64,000 nucleotides of DNA from Metabacillus dongyingensis (GCF_019933155.2 NZ_CP082944.1:3040001-3104000); one strand, 5' to 3'. Shown: positions 9,575 to 18,330, numbered from the stretch's first letter. Program-made: numbers and translations. The notes: a model not told the origin generated them from the sequence alone.

Positions 9575-10435
9575 CTAGTTGGTTGTTTTTCGGAATCGTC
9601 CAGGCGGGAGCCCTGTTTCCTTTTGAAAAACTCTTGTAAAATAATGGACACTTCCAAATCCTGTCGCTTCTGCAATTTCTTTTATTGGAAGGTTTGTCGA
9701 TTTTAATAGATAAGCAGCTTGTTTGACACGCTCCTTTCGAATAAATGTAATAAAGTTCTCATGTATTCCTGTAGAAAATAACCGGGACAGGTGTCTAGTT
9801 GAAACGTTAAGATATTGAGCAACCATTTCTAATGACAATTCTTTTTCCAAATTGTCAATTATAAATTTTTTTGCCTGCTGCAAGATAAAATGTGGAAGAT
9901 TCATGTTATTTTTATAGGTATCTTTATGATTAAGAAACAAGTTAAGAAAGGAGACCAGCAGAGTATGAGCTAAGTTTGGCAATGTGTCAGACGATACTGC
10001 CCATTGCTCTTGAATGGGTACGAGGAGTGTTTTCCAAAGAGTTGCAGTAGAAGAATTATCTCCATTATGAATCAAAACATGATCCTGCTGTGCCAGTGAA
10101 AGATAATGCTTTATATATTCTCTTGATGAACGCCTCTCGTCAACCTCAAAACAAACAAATAACAAGAAAAGACCCTTTTCACTTAATATTTGATGTGTGA
10201 TGCCTGGTCGTGAATAAAACAAGGTACCTGGATAGAGAGAATAGATATTCCCATCGTCTATATATGTTCCCTCCCCATTTAGAACATAACAAACCTCAAA
10301 CGATGAATGCCGATGGACCGGGTTGTATGTCAATTGTGAATCGACTCCCCAATAATTAATACGAAAAGATGCTCCCTGTCCAGTTAATACTAAATGTTGA
10401 TTTAATCGGCTAACACTTTCCTTTACAAGATACAT
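9575..10435 (-). CDS. AraC family regulator, cupin sensor (locus A)
   Basis: A 286-residue AraC-type regulator. The N-terminal cupin (about 20-110) contains NPVHRHSSFEVCYVLNGEGTY and YPGTLFYSRPG. Two helix-turn-helix motifs follow: LSLEMVAQYLNVSTRHLSRLF and LPIKEIAEATGFGSVHYFTRVF. AAATGAGGGGATAGCT gives a good ribosome binding site. It is divergent from the PhyH gene and upstream of the ThuA operon, so it probably activates one or both in response to a sugar. Two direct repeats 21 bp apart in the shared gap are candidate half-sites. Confidence 0.92.
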   Translation of the reverse strand: MYLVKESVSRLNQHLVLTGQGASFRINYWGVDSQLTYNPVHRHSSFEVCYVLNGEGTYIDDGNIYSLYPGTLFYSRPGITHQILSEKGLFLLFVCFEVDERRSSREYIKHYLSLAQQDHVLIHNGDNSSTATLWKTLLVPIQEQWAVSSDTLPNLAHTLLVSFLNLFLNHKDTYKNNMNLPHFILQQAKKFIIDNLEKELSLEMVAQYLNVSTRHLSRLFSTGIHENFITFIRKERVKQAAYLLKSTNLPIKEIAEATGFGSVHYFTRVFQKETGLPPGRFRKTTN

Positions 10436-10458
10436 AGCTATCCCCTCATTTATTTAAT

Positions 10459-10489
10459 AATGGCGGAATCAGACAAAAAAATGGCGGTT
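10459..10489. promoter_or_regulatory. Candidate AraC operator: direct repeat of ATGGCGG
   Basis: ATGGCGG occurs at 10460 and again at 10481, exactly 21 bp (two helical turns) apart, in the 141-bp gap between the divergent AraC and PhyH genes. AraC regulators typically bind direct repeats with this spacing. Confidence 0.5.
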
Positions 10490-10576
10490 TTATTCAAATA
10501 CAGAAAAGGATTAACATTATTATAATAATTGTGAAGATAAAGTCAATTTTTACAACTATAAAGGAGGCTGGGGAAA

Positions 10577-11350
10577 ATGATTCAATCTAGTGATGTAGAT
10601 TTTTACAAAGATCAGGGGTATTTGTTGGTAAAAGGAGTATTCAATCAGCAGGAAGTTGAAGAAATGCGTACTGGTGTCGATAATATCATCCAGCGGGCAG
10701 TACACGCGAATAAGGATCATAATGCCACATGGGATGGTGACTATTTACCAAAGGAAAAATTGAAAAGACTAGTATTAAAAGGTTTTCATAATATTCACTA
10801 TCATGATCATGTATTTTTAAGAGCGTTGACTCATCCGAATATGCGTGCTGTATTGAAACAGATAATCGGACCGAATGTGCAGCTTCATCATTCAAAAATG
10901 CTTGTAAAACCGCCTGAAAATGGTGCCGCTTTCCCTATGCACCAAGATTATCCCTACTTTCCGCACGAAAACCATACCATGTTAGCGGCAAGTGTCCATT
11001 TAGATAACAGCAATGAAGAAAACGGTTGTCTGCGTGTCATTCCTGAATCACATAAACAAGGGGTCCTTCCGCATATAGGAAGTCATTATTTAAATCAAAA
11101 GGAATACCCGATTTCAGAAGGAACATTATGTCCAGCTGAAGCAGGCGATGTGTTGTTTTTTAATTACTTAACCATTCACGGTTCGGATGTTAACAAAAGT
11201 AATCGCACGAGAAGAAATATCCTTTTCCAATACCGGGATGCATCCGATTTCCCGACAAGCAATGATCATTTTGACTGGGGTATGGGACTGATGGTAAATG
11301 GTGAAAATCCCCATTTTGAAAGGGTAACCCCAAAATATAAAATTGTGTAA
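10577..11350 (+). CDS. PhyH-type Fe(II)/2-oxoglutarate dioxygenase (first copy)
   Basis: A 257-residue phytanoyl-CoA dioxygenase family protein. The iron triad is visible as H122-Q-D124 (FPMHQDYPYF) and H201 (LTIHGSDVN), with R212/R213 (NRTRRNILFQY) placed to bind 2-oxoglutarate. Bacterial members hydroxylate many small molecules, so substrate is open. GGAGGCTGGGGAAA supplies the ribosome binding site. It is divergent from an AraC regulator and ends in its own terminator. A second PhyH/AraC divergent pair occurs at 58.6-60.4 kb, and a 24-codon scrap close to this copy lies at 62.8 kb. Confidence 0.9.
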   Translation: MIQSSDVDFYKDQGYLLVKGVFNQQEVEEMRTGVDNIIQRAVHANKDHNATWDGDYLPKEKLKRLVLKGFHNIHYHDHVFLRALTHPNMRAVLKQIIGPNVQLHHSKMLVKPPENGAAFPMHQDYPYFPHENHTMLAASVHLDNSNEENGCLRVIPESHKQGVLPHIGSHYLNQKEYPISEGTLCPAEAGDVLFFNYLTIHGSDVNKSNRTRRNILFQYRDASDFPTSNDHFDWGMGLMVNGENPHFERVTPKYKIV

Positions 11351-11377
11351 ATGTAATTTTATTTAACTTTAATATAG

Positions 11378-11403
11378 ACCGTTCGGATATACGGACGGTT
11401 TTT
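11378..11403 (+). terminator. Rho-independent terminator after PhyH
   Basis: ACCGTtCG, a 6-nt loop, CGgACGGT, then TTTTT, 27 bp after the PhyH stop. Confidence 0.8.
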
Positions 11404-11487
11404 ATGTTCTGTTTTCTTATAATATGTACGAACCTATGTGTAAGTATATAGTTTATAACAGCACAAACAACTTATGGAGGCGACCTT

Positions 11488-11592
11488 TTGCAAAAAATAA
11501 ACAATCTCTTCCATACCAAGTTTAACGCCCCTGTTCATTCATCCTAATCGTTTTACTGATTTTTTCACTATTTTATTCCATCAAAAAAGCGC
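11488..11592 (+). pseudogene. N-terminal scrap of a membrane protein, frameshifted
   Basis: A TTG codon after GGAGGCGACC opens MQKINNLFHTKFNAPVHS and then stops. A different frame starting at 11538 continues FILIVLLIFSLFYSIKKA, a transmembrane helix. Joined by one frameshift, the two look like the amino end of a membrane protein such as a sensor kinase. The reading is then lost in a hairpin repeat. The identification is tentative. Confidence 0.3.
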
Positions 11593-11626
11593 AATCCTTG
11601 CTTTGGATAAGCGCCTAATTGTTGAA
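11588..11626. repeat. Dispersed hairpin repeat, copy R1
   Basis: Stem GCGC.ATCC with GGAT..GCGC, followed by the shared tail CCTAATTGTTGAA. It belongs to the family listed at 14449, 14741, 27463, 28085, 28571, 33891, 35151, 42179 and 57385. Confidence 0.55.
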
Positions 11627-11696
11627 AAAATATAGAAACTTGTTGATCAGATTCCATAAATTGTTTCATCTTAAAATTCCATGCCTATTCTTGATG

Positions 11697-13169
11697 TCAA
11701 GTACCGCAAAAAGTTTTGTAGGGACTTGATGATTCCGGCGGAAGTGTGCAGTAATCGGCCTGTTCCGGAGAGTGCGCGTACGGGCTGGAAAGTACACCTA
11801 GAAGCCTCTCCATCACACTGTAGTCTCCTTGTTTTACAGCAGCATCTAATGCCTCTTCTACTCGATGGTTGCGGGGGATCACTGCAGGATTGTTTCTGCG
11901 CATTAATTGCTGCGAGATGGTTTTTGGTTCTTCCTGCCTTCCAAGTCTATCCTGCCACTGCTTATGCCAATCAGCAAATTCTTTAGTGCCAAACAGCATC
12001 GTACCCTCCGCATTATCAAAAGTTAATGCAAGGAATGTATTGGTATAGTCAGCGCGATGCTTCTGCATCAGCTTCAGGAGGTCGTTTATAAGGGCTTCAT
12101 CCTGAATCTCTTCATTAAATAATCCCAGTTTCCTTCTCATTCCTGCAAGCCAATTTCGTTGGTACAGCTCAATAAAATTTGAAATTTCGTCCTGCGCAAG
12201 CTGGACGGCATCCTCCTGATCGGCATGCAGCAGCGGCAATAAGGTTTCCGCAAATCTAGCAAGGTTCCACCCGGCAATATACGGCTGATTTCCATAGGCA
12301 TACCTGCCTTGAATGTCAATGGAACTGAATACCGTTTCCGGGTCATAGGCATCCATGAAAGCGCAAGGACCATAATCAATGGTTTCTCCGCTTATGGTCA
12401 TGTTGTCTGTGTTCATCACTCCGTGAATAAAGCCAGCCAGCTGCCACTTGGCAATCAGCATGGCATGACGCTTAATTACTTCCCGAAGCAGAGAAAGATA
12501 TCTGCTCTCGTCCTTATCAGCGTCTGGAAAATGACGCTTAAGTGCATAATCAGCAAGGGCCCGGAGTTCTTCGACTGATCCCCATTTTGAAATATATTGA
12601 AATGTTCCGAAGCGCAAGTGACTGGCAGCCACTCGGGTCAAAATCGCACCAGGCAACTCAGTTTCGCGAATTACCGGTTCACCGGTTGTCACCACTGCCA
12701 GGCTGCGAGTGGTAGGAATATCCAGCGCATGCATGGCTTCGCTTATGATGTATTCTCGCAGCATAGGTCCAAGTGAAGCCCGTCCATCGCCACCGCGGGA
12801 ATATGGTGTTCTGCCTGACCCCTTTAACTGAATATCAACCCGCTCACCATGGGGAGTGATTTGCTCACCAAGCAGCATGGCCCGTCCGTCCCCTAACATG
12901 GTAAAGTGGCCGAATTGATGCCCTGCATAAGCTTGAGCCAGAGGCAAAGCACCTTCAGGAATCTCGTTGCCGGCAAGCGTCGCTACTCCATCTTCGCTTT
13001 TTTGCGCCTGTATGTTTAACCCAAGCGATGCTGCCAAAGGTTCATTAAAAATAATCAATTTCGGTGAACTTACAGGGTTAAGATTTACGCTGGCAAAAAA
13101 TGATTTCGGCAGATTGGCGTAACTGTTGTCGAAGTTCCATCCTGTTTTTTTTTCTTTTTTATTTGTCAT
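11697..13169 (-). CDS. selO: Protein adenylyltransferase SelO (YdiU/UPF0061)
   Basis: A 490-residue SelO-family pseudokinase, which transfers AMP from ATP to Ser/Thr/Tyr of proteins in redox regulation. Family hallmarks are [58 protein letters not shown] and the C-terminal YKTFCGT, where a cysteine is third from the end (selenocysteine in many eukaryotic homologues). Length matches bacterial SelO. AGAAGGAGATACT precedes the ATG. It is a stand-alone gene with no obvious operon partners. Confidence 0.95.
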   Translation of the reverse strand: MTNKKEKKTGWNFDNSYANLPKSFFASVNLNPVSSPKLIIFNEPLAASLGLNIQAQKSEDGVATLAGNEIPEGALPLAQAYAGHQFGHFTMLGDGRAMLLGEQITPHGERVDIQLKGSGRTPYSRGGDGRASLGPMLREYIISEAMHALDIPTTRSLAVVTTGEPVIRETELPGAILTRVAASHLRFGTFQYISKWGSVEELRALADYALKRHFPDADKDESRYLSLLREVIKRHAMLIAKWQLAGFIHGVMNTDNMTISGETIDYGPCAFMDAYDPETVFSSIDIQGRYAYGNQPYIAGWNLARFAETLLPLLHADQEDAVQLAQDEISNFIELYQRNWLAGMRRKLGLFNEEIQDEALINDLLKLMQKHRADYTNTFLALTFDNAEGTMLFGTKEFADWHKQWQDRLGRQEEPKTISQQLMRRNNPAVIPRNHRVEEALDAAVKQGDYSVMERLLGVLSSPYAHSPEQADYCTLPPESSSPYKTFCGT

Positions 13170-13533
13170 AGTATCTCCTTCTCTTCTTTTTGTCTTTTAT
13201 GTAACATCAAGTGTTTTCACTCACAAAACTATCGAAAATTTATAATTAACATGCTTGTTCAACTGATTCAGGATCATTTGAAGGGAAAATACATTCCAAT
13301 AAATAACATCTTGAAATTATACTTTCACTTACACTTGTTCCAGTTCTTATCATCTGTTTATCTGTACCATTAAATTCATAGGAAGTTTATGTGGCAAACG
13401 CTGTATTCCTCTCCATAGTATCTTATAAATGATGGATAATAAAGTAAGGTCTTATTGTGCCGCATTCAAATAATAAGAAGTTTTTGATAACACCATATTC
13501 ATCCATCAAGGATACACGAAGGAATTGAATAAT
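13170..13533. other. Intergenic region, no supported gene
   Basis: About 360 bp upstream of SelO with no open frame that I could support. No promoter was confidently identified. Confidence 0.35.
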
Positions 13534-13566
13534 AAATGCTCAGAGAATTTCCTCTCTGAGCATTTA
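13534..13566 (-). terminator. Hairpin terminator after a decayed membrane gene
   Basis: AAATGCTCAGAG, a short loop, then CTCTGAGCATTT form a near-perfect stem. It sits 20 bp after the stop of the decayed membrane-protein frame on the minus strand. Confidence 0.6.
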
Positions 13567-13585
13567 GATTTATTGAAAATGCTGT

Positions 13586-13715
13586 TCAATATTTTTCAAA
13601 CCATTTATGCCAAACTTGGTAAATAAAAATCAAAAACGCAACTGCTGACATTAAAATTGCTGTGTATAAACCAACATGTTACCCGTGGTGATACCAGCAA
13701 TTTTAGTCCAGTTGC
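13586..13715 (-). pseudogene. Remnant of a membrane protein C-terminus
   Basis: On the minus strand a frame reads AILMSAVAFLIFIYQVWHKW and ends FEKY-stop, a transmembrane helix with a charged tail. The preceding bases encode TKIAGITTGN in another frame. There is no start codon, and the frame is broken at least once. The terminator hairpin at 13534-13566 follows, as expected for a former gene end. The family was not recognised. Confidence 0.35.
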
Positions 13716-13783
13716 ACTTTGAAAAAACATGAGTAATAATTTAACGATTTTGATGAGAATTTCGATAATAATGATTTTTTATC

Positions 13784-14245
13784 CTATCCATCACTTCTGA
13801 TATTTTCCCATTCACTTAAATACATGACATCTCGTTCCACATTCTTCTTTTTGGGAAGTAAACAAAGAAATTCTAAAGAATTTCCGTCTGGATCATAAAA
13901 GTAGAGGTTAGCAGAAGGTGTCCAAGTATGAACCATGGGTTCAGAGGGTTCCAGCCCAAAAGCTGGCCTTGGACTAATACTTTTTTCAAGAAGCCATTCT
14001 CTGGCAAGTATGATATCCTCATAGCTAATCTTAAATGCAAAGTGGCTTTTATGAAAATTTTCTTCTGAAACCTCCCAAACGCCAAGCATCTGTTCTCTCT
14101 TTTTATTTTTATCAAACCAAAAGAATGCTGCACGGCGCTCTTCAATATAATGGGCTAGATCTAATCCTAGTTTCTTATAGAATTCTATTGCTGTTTCTAA
14201 ATTTTTTGTTTGAACATGTGTTTCATATAGAGTTCCTGGAAACAT
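13784..14245 (-). CDS. VOC (glyoxalase/bleomycin resistance) family protein
   Basis: A 153-residue vicinal-oxygen-chelate fold protein with two beta-alpha-beta-beta-beta modules. It opens TLYETHVQTKNLETAIEFYK, with a candidate metal ligand H9, and carries NLYFYDPDGNSLEFLCLLP near the C-terminus, which supplies the family DPDGNxxE signature. GGAGGGACTT precedes the ATG. Members range from glyoxalases to dioxygenases and resistance proteins, and the activity cannot be assigned. It is a single gene. Confidence 0.85.
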   Translation of the reverse strand: MFPGTLYETHVQTKNLETAIEFYKKLGLDLAHYIEERRAAFFWFDKNKKREQMLGVWEVSEENFHKSHFAFKISYEDIILAREWLLEKSISPRPAFGLEPSEPMVHTWTPSANLYFYDPDGNSLEFLCLLPKKKNVERDVMYLSEWENIRSDG

Positions 14246-14448
14246 TCATAAGTCCCTCCCTATTTTCTATAGATTTGTTATTTTTCCCCATTGTAACAAA
14301 TAAGAAATAAAGAGGAATCGTATATTTGGCTGAACATGTGTACGTTTTAAGTCGTACGACTTTGGACTTTACCTGAAAATTGGTTAACAGAAACTGAGCG
14401 ATTTCATTTCAAATCATAAACATTCACTTTAAACTTTTCATTAAATAA

Positions 14449-14486
14449 GACACTATCCCAATTTGGATAAGTGCCCAATTATAGAA
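14449..14486. repeat. Dispersed hairpin repeat, copy R3
   Basis: CACTATCC, loop, GGATAAGTG, then CCCAATTATAGAA. Relative to copy R2 the stem pairs C-G are replaced by A-T on both arms, a compensatory change. Confidence 0.5.
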
Positions 14487-14598
14487 TAAAATTCACTTTA
14501 ATAAATGCCCATTAAGCTTAATCAAACTTTGATATATTGGATGGTTTTATAACCGCTTTACTAAGCAATTAGCTGATTGAAAGAATCAATTAATATTT

Positions 14599-14639
14599 TT
14601 TAAAGGCGTATCCTCTTGTAAACAGGATACGCCTTTAAA
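14599..14639. terminator. Perfect inverted repeat, possible bidirectional terminator
   Basis: TTTAAAGGCGTATCCT and its exact complement AGGATACGCCTTTAAA flank a 9-nt loop. A half copy (AAAGGCGTATCC) recurs at about 15427, so it may be a mobile hairpin rather than a dedicated terminator. Confidence 0.5.
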
Positions 14640-14740
14640 TTGTATTTTATAATCTTTTTCAACTGAAGAGTAATAGATTAACGAATCTCATATGTCACTT
14701 GTATTTTATTTGGCTATTCCATTATACCGCTTAGTAAAAA

Positions 14741-14777
14741 ACACCTCCTTACTAAAGAAGAGTGTCCGATTGTTGAA
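14741..14777. repeat. Dispersed hairpin repeat, copy R6
   Basis: ACACCTCCTTACTAAAGAAG, then AGTGTCCGATTGTTGAA. The tail matches the family motif CCGATTGTTGAA and the left part matches CCTCCTTACT of the copy at 57.4 kb. Confidence 0.5.
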
Positions 14778-14856
14778 GATTAACTATTCACAAATGAGAT
14801 TAGAAACTAAATACTTCAAATATTCCTTTCTTATTCATCATCTCAATAGATATTAA

Positions 14857-15210
14857 TTAACACTTACAAATCATCAGATGATTTCCATCAGGGTCTTTAA
14901 AATTAAAATAGTGATTATGTTCTATTTCAGTAATCACATCAATGTTCTTTTTCTTCATAAAAGTATATGCTTCCTCAATATTTTCTGTATTGAAATGAAA
15001 TAAGGGGGTTTTTATAATGTTATGTTCTGAATAAATCTTGCTGTCTAAAACAATCCCCGTACCATTCAGAGGTATAACGTAAATATGACCAAATTGAATG
15101 TCTCCATCTGCTTGTAAACCTAAAATATCACAATACCAATCTCGTGCTTGTTCTATGCTGCTCACTGGAATAAAGACTGTTCCGATTTGATTTAAAATAG
15201 GGTTATTCAA
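14857..15210 (-). CDS. VOC family protein, single module, TTG start
   Basis: A 117-residue vicinal-oxygen-chelate protein: IGTVFIPVSSIEQARDWYCD at the amino end, FKDPDGNHLMICKC at the carboxyl end. It is unrelated in detail to the VOC gene 600 bp away. The start codon is TTG, placed 5-6 nt after a perfect GGAGGTG. Its length fits one VOC module pair that works as a dimer. No function can be assigned and no operon partner is evident. Confidence 0.82.
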   Translation of the reverse strand: MNNPILNQIGTVFIPVSSIEQARDWYCDILGLQADGDIQFGHIYVIPLNGTGIVLDSKIYSEHNIIKTPLFHFNTENIEEAYTFMKKKNIDVITEIEHNHYFNFKDPDGNHLMICKC

Positions 15211-15503
15211 ATAAACACCTCCATAATTATTTACATAGTTGCCTTAGCTATTACATTCGTTTTTTTGTTTAACTAACCTGCTTTTAAAGTTCAACAATTA
15301 AAAGGAGTATTAAATGATTTTTTTTCCGTTTTACGAAGCAGTATGCAGTTTGAAAATAGGATAGATGTTTAATAGTTAAGAGTGTAGCCAAAAGATTGAA
15401 GTAAATTGCTTCTATTAACACATTTAAAAGGCGTATCCTTGAAAAGGCTCTATAAATACAAAAAACACCGCATTGAAAAATTCTTTTAAAAAAATAAATT
15501 ATT
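15211..15503. other. Intergenic region, no supported gene
   Basis: AT-rich sequence of about 290 bp with a half copy of the hairpin seen at 14599 (AAAGGCGTATCC near 15427). Nothing else was recognised until the promoter-like motif at 15504. Confidence 0.35.
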
Positions 15504-15530
15504 TCAAACCGTTTTGTGTTTTTTCTCGTT
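15504..15530 (+). promoter_or_regulatory. Candidate ECF-sigma promoter
   Basis: TCAAACC followed by CGTT, with 17 nt between AAAC and CGTT, resembles the AAC / CGT promoters used by Bacillus ECF sigma factors. It lies about 30 bp before the AcfC-like gene and 1.4 kb upstream of the ECF sigma gene, which suggests the module is read by its own sigma factor. Confidence 0.45.
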
Positions 15531-15561
15531 ACCTATAGTGATACAAAAAAGGGGGATGGAA

Positions 15562-16347
15562 ATGAACAAAACCGTTTTTATTGCTGGATTATTATTAATA
15601 ATGCTAGTGCTGCTCGGGTTTTCGGAAGCTGCGGATTCAAAACAGGCGCAGACCAGCCGAAATAATGATGAAGTTGTAAACGTTTACGGACCAGGAGGAC
15701 CTCTCGGGCCAATGAAAGAGCTGGCGGAACGGTTTACAGAGGAAACGGGAATAAAAGTGAATGTAACTGCTGGTCCAGAAGCAAAATGGATCGATAAAGC
15801 CAAACAGGATGCCGACATTATTTATGGAGGCTCCGAATATATGCTACGTGACCTTATGCTCAAATATCCCGGAATGATTGATGAGAAAAAACGTATAGAG
15901 CTGTATCCTAGAGCGGCAGGCATTTTAGTCAGAAAGGGAAACCCAAAGAACATTCGATCGTTGGAGGATTTAACGAAAAATGGCGTTAAAATCATTGATG
16001 TCAATGGTGCAGGCCAGCTTGGACTGTGGGAGGATTTGGCGGGAAGAAAAGGGCTTATTCCAGGAATTGACCGCAATATTGCCATTTCAGTGAAATCAAG
16101 CGCGGAAGCCATTGAGTACTGGAAATCTAATTCCAAATATGATGCTTGGATTACATACGAGTCTTGGCATTATCGGTTAAAAGACGAGACAGATTTGGTT
16201 CAGCTCCCTGATGAAGACAAACTGTATAGGGGAACACCTATTAGTTTGACGAATGATTCGAACAATAAGAAAAAAGCAAAAATGTTTATCGACTACTTAA
16301 AAACAGAAGCTTCACACCAAGTTTTTCAAAAATGGGGATGGAAATGA
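15562..16347 (+). CDS. AcfC-like extracellular substrate-binding protein
   Basis: A 261-residue secreted binding protein with a signal peptide (VFIAGLLLIMLVLLGFSEA). The mature part carries VYGPGGPLGPMKELAERF, TAGPEAKWIDKAKQDADIIY, GGSEYMLRDLM, NPKNIRSLEDL and VNGAGQLGLWEDLAGR. This is the accessory colonization factor AcfC branch of sulfate/molybdate-type binding proteins. No ABC permease genes are nearby, so it may work alone or with a distant transporter. The start at 15562 has GGGGG 6 nt upstream. It is the first gene of the ECF sigma cluster. Confidence 0.82.
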   Translation: MNKTVFIAGLLLIMLVLLGFSEAADSKQAQTSRNNDEVVNVYGPGGPLGPMKELAERFTEETGIKVNVTAGPEAKWIDKAKQDADIIYGGSEYMLRDLMLKYPGMIDEKKRIELYPRAAGILVRKGNPKNIRSLEDLTKNGVKIIDVNGAGQLGLWEDLAGRKGLIPGIDRNIAISVKSSAEAIEYWKSNSKYDAWITYESWHYRLKDETDLVQLPDEDKLYRGTPISLTNDSNNKKKAKMFIDYLKTEASHQVFQKWGWK

Positions 16348-16372
16348 TAACTAGTATAAGGAGTGGTTGGAG

Positions 16373-16861
16373 ATGAAAAAATGGATGTTTGTTATATCAA
16401 TTTTTGCTGCTATATTTGTTTTAGGCGCCTGTGGAAATGAAGCTAAAGAAACGGCAAAGGGAACTCAAAGCGAAACTGATGCAGCATCGGAAACCGCTGC
16501 TAAAGAAGAAGACGCGGCAAGTTTGCAATTGCTTAAGGATAAAGCGGTAGGTGAGTATCTTACTGATTCAGAGGGAAAGGCGCTATATTATTTTAAAAAT
16601 GACGTGTCCGGAAAAAGCAACTGCACTGGTGATTGCTTAGCAAAATGGCCGCCATTTACAGAAAAGGAATTTGAAGTGCCGGATGGGTTCAATAAAAAAG
16701 ACTTCGGTACGATTACAAGAGAGGATACTGGGGCGGAGCAGGTAACGTACAAAGGATACCCTCTGTACTACTTTGTAAATGACAAAAAAGAGGGTGACGT
16801 AAACGGCCAGGGTGTGAAAGATGTATGGTTTATTGTAAACAGTGAAACAGTCTTTCAATAA
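16373..16861 (+). CDS. COG4315-type lipoprotein
   Basis: A 162-residue lipoprotein: the lipobox LGAC puts the acylated cysteine at residue 20. After a low-complexity linker come two copies of the secreted-repeat module: LTDSEGKALYYFKNDVSGKS with CTGDCLAKWPPF, and VTYKGYPLYYFVNDKKEGD with a final DVWFIV. Such proteins often sit beside ECF sigma/anti-sigma pairs; their function is unknown, possibly in envelope or redox stress. The start at 16373 follows GGAG by 9 nt. A terminator follows, but the sigma gene is only 110 bp further on. Confidence 0.85.
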   Translation: MKKWMFVISIFAAIFVLGACGNEAKETAKGTQSETDAASETAAKEEDAASLQLLKDKAVGEYLTDSEGKALYYFKNDVSGKSNCTGDCLAKWPPFTEKEFEVPDGFNKKDFGTITREDTGAEQVTYKGYPLYYFVNDKKEGDVNGQGVKDVWFIVNSETVFQ

Positions 16862-16875
16862 ATATAAAAAGGATC

Positions 16876-16906
16876 AGGAACTTTCACGCGAGTGATGGTT
16901 CCTTTT
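16876..16906 (+). terminator. Rho-independent terminator after the COG4315 lipoprotein gene
   Basis: AGGAAC...CAC gcga GTG...GTTCCT followed by TTTT. It separates the lipoprotein gene from the sigma gene, so read-through or a second promoter is needed for the latter. Confidence 0.7.
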
Positions 16907-16970
16907 CATCATTTTATTGTATGGGTTTAACCAATAATAAAGATATCAATGGTGAGGAGTGCAGGTACGA

Positions 16971-17525
16971 TTGAAGAACAAACGTGATGACGAATTAATG
17001 AGATTAGTGAAAAAAAAGCATCGTCCTGCTCTAGAAGAACTTTATGATCGCTACATTAAATTAGTCTATAGCTTTGGATTTAAATTTACAAACGGCAATG
17101 AAGATAAAACGAAAGAAATTGTCCAGTTAGTATTTTTAAAGCTTTGGACGACAAAAAGCAGCTATGACCCATTAAAAGGCAGTTTTACGAATTGGCTTCT
17201 GACGGTTACCCGTAATGTTTGCGTTGATTATATCCGGAAAGACAGTATTCATGCCCAAAACAACCGACAAATGGATCCAAGTTGGTCAATTGAAATAGCA
17301 GATCCGAGCAATGAAATTGAGAAAAGGCTGATTTTCAGTGAAGTGGCCAAGGCAAAAAGCAAATTAAATATGTCGCAAAAAAGATTGATCGATTTACTAT
17401 ACTGGAAAGGCTATTCTCTAACAGAAATTGCTAAGATCGAAAACGAACCGGTAGGAACCGTTAAGAGCAGGCTTCATCAATCTCTCAAACAATTAAAGAA
17501 GCATTTGGAAATGGGGGATTTATAA
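16971..17525 (+). CDS. ECF-family RNA polymerase sigma factor
   Basis: A 184-residue group IV sigma factor. Region 2 is visible as ALEELYDRYIKLVYSFGFKF to SFTNWLLTVTRNVCVDYIRK, and region 4 as LIDLLYWKGYSLTEIAKIEN followed by PVGTVKSRLHQSLKQLKKHL. I place the start at TTG 16971 because GGTGAGGAG lies upstream of it (spacing 11 nt, somewhat long). A GTG at 16959 would sit on that site. The anti-sigma gene begins immediately after the stop codon, so the two are coupled. Its likely targets include the AcfC-like and lipoprotein genes just upstream. Confidence 0.9.
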   Translation: MKNKRDDELMRLVKKKHRPALEELYDRYIKLVYSFGFKFTNGNEDKTKEIVQLVFLKLWTTKSSYDPLKGSFTNWLLTVTRNVCVDYIRKDSIHAQNNRQMDPSWSIEIADPSNEIEKRLIFSEVAKAKSKLNMSQKRLIDLLYWKGYSLTEIAKIENEPVGTVKSRLHQSLKQLKKHLEMGDL

Positions 17526-18266
17526 ATGGTCAGAGAATGTGAAAACCTGCTTTCTTTTATAGCGGATGAATTGGATGCAAAAGAAAAAAGAAAATTTGAA
17601 GAGCATTTACAGCGTTGTCTTGAATGCTCAAGGGAGTATGAACACATGACAGAAGCCTGGAATTCATTACATTGGGACTTTGAAGAAAAAGAAGTACCTG
17701 CATCCTTAAAGGTGGACGTAATGGATTTTGTGTTCGAGAGTGAAAAAAAGAATGTTAATAAGTCAATCCGAGCAAAGCTGGAAGAATGGGGCAGCTTTTT
17801 TCAAAGGCAGTTTACCCCCATATCTGCTGTTATAGTGCTAGTCTTTATGTGCCTGTCTATCGGTCAGTCAATTTCAAATGTAAAATTGAAAAATGAACTT
17901 GTGAGTGAAGAAAACTTAAAATACGCTCCAATTGAAGTTTTGTCAACACTTTCTTTACAGAGCGCCAATCAAGCGAACAGCAACGTGAGGGGCCATGCAT
18001 CTATTTTGCAGCAGGGCGAAGACAAGAGGCTGGTTGTACAAGTCAATAATTTGCCTAGGTTAGAAGGATCGGAAGTATACCAGGTGTGGCTGTTAAAAAA
18101 TGGCAAGCGGGAGAATGCCGGGATTTTCAAGCCGGATGAAAGCGGGGCCGGAGTGTTAACCTACCAGCTTGTACAAAACTCCGATTTTGATCAAATCGGT
18201 ATTACCGTCGAACCTGACCAATACAGCACCCAGCCAAGAGGCAAAAAGATTGTGGGATCGTCGTGA
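17526..18266 (+). CDS. Anti-sigma factor, zinc-finger N-terminus and RskA-like C-terminus
   Basis: A 246-residue membrane anti-sigma factor. The cytoplasmic ZAS motif H-x3-C-x2-C appears as EEHLQRCLECSREY (about residues 27-40). A single transmembrane helix follows near 97-115 (ISAVIVLVFMCLSIGQSIS). The extracytoplasmic part has the RskA-type fold signature YQVWLLKNGKRENAGIF. It should hold the adjacent sigma factor inactive until an envelope signal triggers release. The ATG follows the sigma stop codon directly, and GGGGGATTTATAA is its ribosome binding site. Confidence 0.9.
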   Translation: MVRECENLLSFIADELDAKEKRKFEEHLQRCLECSREYEHMTEAWNSLHWDFEEKEVPASLKVDVMDFVFESEKKNVNKSIRAKLEEWGSFFQRQFTPISAVIVLVFMCLSIGQSISNVKLKNELVSEENLKYAPIEVLSTLSLQSANQANSNVRGHASILQQGEDKRLVVQVNNLPRLEGSEVYQVWLLKNGKRENAGIFKPDESGAGVLTYQLVQNSDFDQIGITVEPDQYSTQPRGKKIVGSS

Positions 18267-18283
18267 TATTTCATTTCTGGAAG

Positions 18284-18330
18284 CAACACGGACTTTCCAA
18301 TTGTGGTGAGTCCGTGTTGTCATGATTTTT
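18284..18330 (+). terminator. Rho-independent terminator after the anti-sigma gene
   Basis: CAACACGGACT and AGTCCGTGTTG form an 11-bp stem, followed by TCATGATTTTT. Confidence 0.75.

Larger units (their letters stand above)
14246..14856. other. Intergenic region holding three hairpin elements
   Basis: No gene is supported in about 610 bp. It holds repeat copy R3 (14449-14486), a perfect 16-bp inverted repeat (14599-14639) and repeat copy R6 (14741-14777). Confidence 0.5.
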
